Assembly: GCA_005884255.1 (NCBI GenBank)
Contig: VBDL01000056.1
Location: 1-12,017 of the forward strand
Source: Betaproteobacteria bacterium
GTDB lineage: Bacteria; Pseudomonadota; Gammaproteobacteria; Burkholderiales; Burkholderiaceae_C
Length of the DNA: 12,017 nucleotides
Direction: 5' to 3'
The notes under the pieces are model-generated. The model was not told where the DNA came from, ran no database searches, and saw nothing but the letters and a program-made list of their open reading frames with translations. The stretch's first letter is position 1. Each line of letters begins with the position of its first letter. Positions 11,667 to 12,017 of this stretch are shown piece after piece. The position numbers and the translations under genes are program-made.

Positions 11667-12017
11667 ACGGGCGCGCGCATCGTCCGGGTTCACCCTCATC
11701 GAGCTGCTGGTCGTCGTTGCGCTGATCGGCATCGTCGCCGGCATGGTGTCGCTGTCGCTGCGCGACCCGTCGGTGACGCGGCTGGAGCAGGAAGGCGCCC
11801 GCCTGTCGACCCTGCTCGAAGCCGCACGCAGCGAGGCGCGCGCGTCGCACCTGGCCGCGCGCTGGGAGATCAACCGCGGCAATGACCCCGGCGACTTCCG
11901 TTTCGTCGGGCTGCCGTCGTCGACCGAGCTGCCCAACCGCTGGCTGAGCGAAGGCGTCAGTGCCGAGATCATTGGCGCGCGCGCGTTGACCTTGGGCCCC
12001 GAGCCGCTCATCGGCGC
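11635..12017 (+). CDS. gspH: Type II secretion minor pseudopilin GspH (3' end beyond window)
   Basis: Minor pseudopilin expected at the tip of the T2SS pseudopilus. The ATG at 11635 gives an arginine-rich leader of 18 residues (MRPWLGAARRSRARASSG) followed by the cleavage site and FTLIELLVVVALIGIVAGMV, with the conserved Glu at mature position 5. Next comes a helix (RLEQEGARLSTLLEAARSEA) and the start of the beta-rich globular domain (ARWEINRGNDPGDFRFVGLP). The frame is open to the window edge, 127 codons. Helix and spacing fit GspH better than GspI or GspJ, as does its position directly after gspG. AGGGG abuts the ATG, too close for an ideal ribosome-binding site, so coupling to gspG translation is possible. 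The first third of the leader lies in repeat family B. Confidence 0.9.
   Translation, partial: MRPWLGAARRSRARASSGFTLIELLVVVALIGIVAGMVSLSLRDPSVTRLEQEGARLSTLLEAARSEARASHLAARWEINRGNDPGDFRFVGLPSSTELPNRWLSEGVSAEIIGARALTLGPEPLIG

Noticed and set aside
11643..11885. Plus-strand frame starting MAWGGPALTG as gspH
   Set aside because: It is the wrong frame; the frame starting at 11635 reads through the FTLIELLVV prepilin motif and stays open to the edge.
11130..12011. Minus-strand frame of 293 codons opposite gspG and gspH
   Set aside because: Both pseudopilins have clear prepilin motifs on the plus strand; the minus frame is Ser/Arg-rich shadow.

Overview
The window looks like the chromosome of a GC-rich betaproteobacterium of the order Burkholderiales. 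The evidence is the high GC content with G/C at third codon positions, a Burkholderia-type general porin, a standalone Coq7, a type II secretion (T2SS) gspG-gspH start with a divergent gspC, and short GC-rich interspersed repeats with a CCCCGAGGGG core. A Rubrivivax/Leptothrix/Methylibium-like genus is plausible but not proven. I see no insertion sequence, phage gene, CRISPR array, tRNA or rRNA.

Layout. (1) 1-4670, minus strand: a peptide-type ABC import operon read right to left: DppB-like permease, M20 amidohydrolase, signal-peptide-bearing solute-binding protein, DppC-like permease (cut by the window edge). Two of the three junctions overlap (TGATG and GTGA). Having a hydrolase between the permease and binding-protein genes suggests uptake of a peptide or N-acylated amino acid followed by cytoplasmic hydrolysis. 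(2) 4795-6090, minus: a porin gene with a strong intrinsic terminator and a plausible sigma70 promoter about 110 nt upstream of its start. (3) 6176-6811, plus: coq7 (ubiquinone hydroxylase), converging with an OsmC-family gene (6816-7238, minus); the two stop codons lie in one 10-bp palindrome. (4) 7239-7543: a 305-nt gap containing a 17-bp palindrome upstream of osmC and a candidate ~92-nt small RNA (promoter, three hairpins, one loop carrying UCCUCC, perfect terminator). (5) 7544-9079, plus: ilvA, biosynthetic threonine deaminase. (6) 9183-10280, plus: a divergent CobT-family gene preceded by a tiny ORF. (7) 10388-11020, minus: a GspC-like protein, also preceded by a tiny ORF. (8) 11151 to the right edge, plus: gspG and the start of gspH, the first pseudopilin genes of a T2SS operon.

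The most interesting parts are non-coding or nearly so. The candidate sRNA at 7391-7482 displays an anti-Shine-Dalgarno loop. Two inverted repeat families (A: 9113-9152 and 11081-11121; B: 10303-10380 and 11588-11666) fill most of the gaps from ilvA to gspH. Family A lies inside two small ORFs that share the peptide SFAAPEGRS and stop exactly one base before the ATG of two unrelated genes. One copy of family B supplies the start codon and basic leader peptide of gspH, and its hairpin shows a compensatory base change relative to the other copy. All functional statements here come from reading the sequence; no database search was possible.
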